A DNA stretch of 6,457 bases, from positions 1 through 6,457 of the forward strand of contig JASLHQ010000237.1 of NCBI GenBank assembly GCA_030152265.1, written 5' to 3'. Under the pieces are notes generated by a model. The model was not told the DNA's origin. It saw nothing but the letters and a program-made list of their open reading frames with translations, and did no database searches. The first letter of the stretch is position 1, and each line of letters starts with the position of its first letter. Positions 5,136-6,457 of the stretch are shown one piece after another. Made by a program: the position numbers and the translations under genes. Source of the stretch: Savagea sp. Its GTDB lineage: Bacteria > Bacillota > Bacilli > Bacillales_A > Planococcaceae.

Positions 5136-6457
5136 TGACGAAGCAAGAGCAGTATACACCGAGACAGTTAACCGAATATTTAGATAAGTACATCATCGGT
5201 CAAGAAGAGGCGAAACGAGCGATCGCAGTAGCGGTACGCAATCGTTATCGTCGTATGCGTCTGCCTGAAGAAGTACGCGAGGAAGTCATTCCGAAAAACA
5301 TTTTAATGATCGGCCCGACAGGAGTAGGTAAAACAGAAATCGCTCGTCGTATGGCGAAGTTTATCCAAGCGCCATTCATCAAAGTGGAAGCGACGAAATT
5401 TACCGAAGTCGGATACGTCGGGCGAGACGTTGAATCGATCATTCGTGATTTAGTTGAAGTGTCGGTGCGTCTCGTGAAAGAGAAAATGCGTGAAGACGTG
5501 AAAGAAGAAGCGGCACGTAATGCCGAAAAACGACTCATTGAATTGCTCGTTCCGAAAAAGAAACAGAAAAAACAACAAGGGATGACAAATCCATTTGAAA
5601 TGTTATTCGGCCAACAACAAGAAGAACAACAAGACCCGCAAGAAGAAACAGAACGCAAACGAAAGCGCTCTGAAATCGGTGCGATGTTGCGCATCGGAAA
5701 ACTTGAAGATGAACTTGTAGAACTCGACGTCGCGATGCCGCAATCGAACGTGCTCGGTATGATGCCAGGAGCAAACGCAGAGCAACTCGGCCAACTTCAA
5801 GACGCTCTCTCTTCGATCATTCCGACGCAGACGACGAAGCGTACGATGAAAGTGAAAGACGCGCGTCGAGTGTTAGAAGAAGAAGAGGCAGATAAGCTGT
5901 TAGATGAAGGAAAGGTAGCGCGCCTTGCGATTGAACTAACCGAACAGTCAGGAATTGTCTTCATCGATGAGTTCGACAAAATTGCGAGTCGTAGCGGTTC
6001 TCAACAATCACAAGATGTATCACGTGAAGGAGTGCAGCGTGATATTTTACCGATCGTTGAAGGGTCACAAGTGACGACAAAATACGGTGTTGTCCGTACA
6101 GACTTCATCTTATTTATCGCAGCGGGAGCTTTCCACATTTCAAAACCGTCTGACATCATCCCTGAACTGCAAGGGCGGTTCCCGATTCGAGTGGAGCTTA
6201 ACAAATTAAAAGCAGAACATTTCGAACGTATTTTACGCGAGCCAGAACATTCTTTATTGCGTCAATATGAACAGTTGCTTGCAACGGAAGAAGTCGTCAT
6301 TCGTTTCGATGACGACGCGATTACACGCCTCGCTGAAATTGCGTATGAAGTGAATGATTCAACAGAAAATATCGGAGCGCGTCGTCTTCATACGATCATC
6401 GAGAAACTGCTCGAACAACTATCGTTTGAAGCGCCAGACATCGCACCGACTGAAGTC
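5135..6457 (+). CDS. hslU: ATP-dependent protease HslVU, unfoldase/ATPase subunit HslU (ClpY/CodX), 3' end cut by the window edge
   Basis: AAA+ unfoldase of the Clp/Hsp100 group that forms a hexameric ring on HslV, unfolds substrates and feeds them in. The open frame runs from the ATG at 5135 to the last base, giving 441 residues without a stop; B. subtilis ClpY is about 467, so roughly 25 residues are missing. It starts MTKQEQYTPRQLTEYLDKYIIGQEEAK, typical of the family. Walker A is GPTGVGKT (60-67, Lys66), and the pore loop is GYVGRD (93-98). The HslU-specific I-domain spans about 110-245. Walker B is GIVFIDEFDKI (273-283, Asp278 and Glu279). The arginine-finger region is PELQGRF (Arg348), and the sensor-2 motif is IGARRLH (413-419). 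The I-domain contains a Lys/Gln- then Gln/Glu-rich stretch at about 141-173. The C-terminal tail that docks into and activates HslV falls outside the window. codY would be expected next. Confidence 0.97.
   Translation, partial: MTKQEQYTPRQLTEYLDKYIIGQEEAKRAIAVAVRNRYRRMRLPEEVREEVIPKNILMIGPTGVGKTEIARRMAKFIQAPFIKVEATKFTEVGYVGRDVESIIRDLVEVSVRLVKEKMREDVKEEAARNAEKRLIELLVPKKKQKKQQGMTNPFEMLFGQQQEEQQDPQEETERKRKRSEIGAMLRIGKLEDELVELDVAMPQSNVLGMMPGANAEQLGQLQDALSSIIPTQTTKRTMKVKDARRVLEEEEADKLLDEGKVARLAIELTEQSGIVFIDEFDKIASRSGSQQSQDVSREGVQRDILPIVEGSQVTTKYGVVRTDFILFIAAGAFHISKPSDIIPELQGRFPIRVELNKLKAEHFERILREPEHSLLRQYEQLLATEEVVIRFDDDAITRLAEIAYEVNDSTENIGARRLHTIIEKLLEQLSFEAPDIAPTEV

Noticed and set aside
5245..5694. 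149-codon open frame on the minus strand inside hslU
   Set aside because: It lies wholly within hslU, whose frame encodes an unbroken, motif-complete AAA+ protein. The antisense product is Ser/Arg/Phe-rich with no recognisable domain and no convincing ribosome site, as expected for a shadow of Gln/Glu/Lys codons.

Overview
This window is a piece of a Bacillota chromosome, most likely from the order Bacillales. It carries five housekeeping genes, all on the + strand, in the order topA (lacking only about its first 3 codons), trmFO, xerC/codV, hslV/clpQ and hslU/clpY (cut by the window's right edge). This is the well-known Bacillus subtilis order dprA-topA-trmFO-codV-clpQ-clpY-codY, so dprA is expected just upstream and codY just downstream. 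Strong GGAGG-type ribosome sites, A/T-rich sigma-A-like promoters, a folate-type tRNA methyltransferase (TrmFO) and a HATTIF-type HslV N-terminus all fit a Bacillales host of moderate G+C. I cannot name the genus from sequence alone.

Layout: bases 1-2082 encode DNA topoisomerase I. After a 15-base gap comes trmFO (2098-3408). An intrinsic terminator (about 3409-3447) follows immediately. The 282-base gap between trmFO and xerC (3409-3690) is the only noncoding stretch of note. It holds the terminator, a second overlapping hairpin, a weak third hairpin, and two sigma-A-like promoter candidates. xerC (3691-4581), hslV (4596-5135) and hslU (5135 to the right edge) then form a tight cluster: 14 bases between xerC and hslV, and a 1-base TAATG overlap between hslV and hslU. 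The sequence therefore suggests two transcription units, (dprA-)topA-trmFO and xerC-hslV-hslU(-codY).

Roles: TopA relaxes negative supercoils, TrmFO makes 5-methyluridine 54 in tRNA, and XerC resolves chromosome dimers at dif. HslV and HslU together form an ATP-dependent two-component protease. Only HslV-HslU is a clear functional pair; the rest is conserved gene order rather than one pathway.

I looked for an undescribed system and did not find one. There is no mobile element, CRISPR array, RNA gene, toxin/antitoxin pair or orphan ORF that I can support. The points most worth a second look are the HslV N-terminus (a 5-residue leader, MEFHA, before the catalytic TT, with no serine at position 2) and the layered hairpins and promoters between trmFO and xerC.
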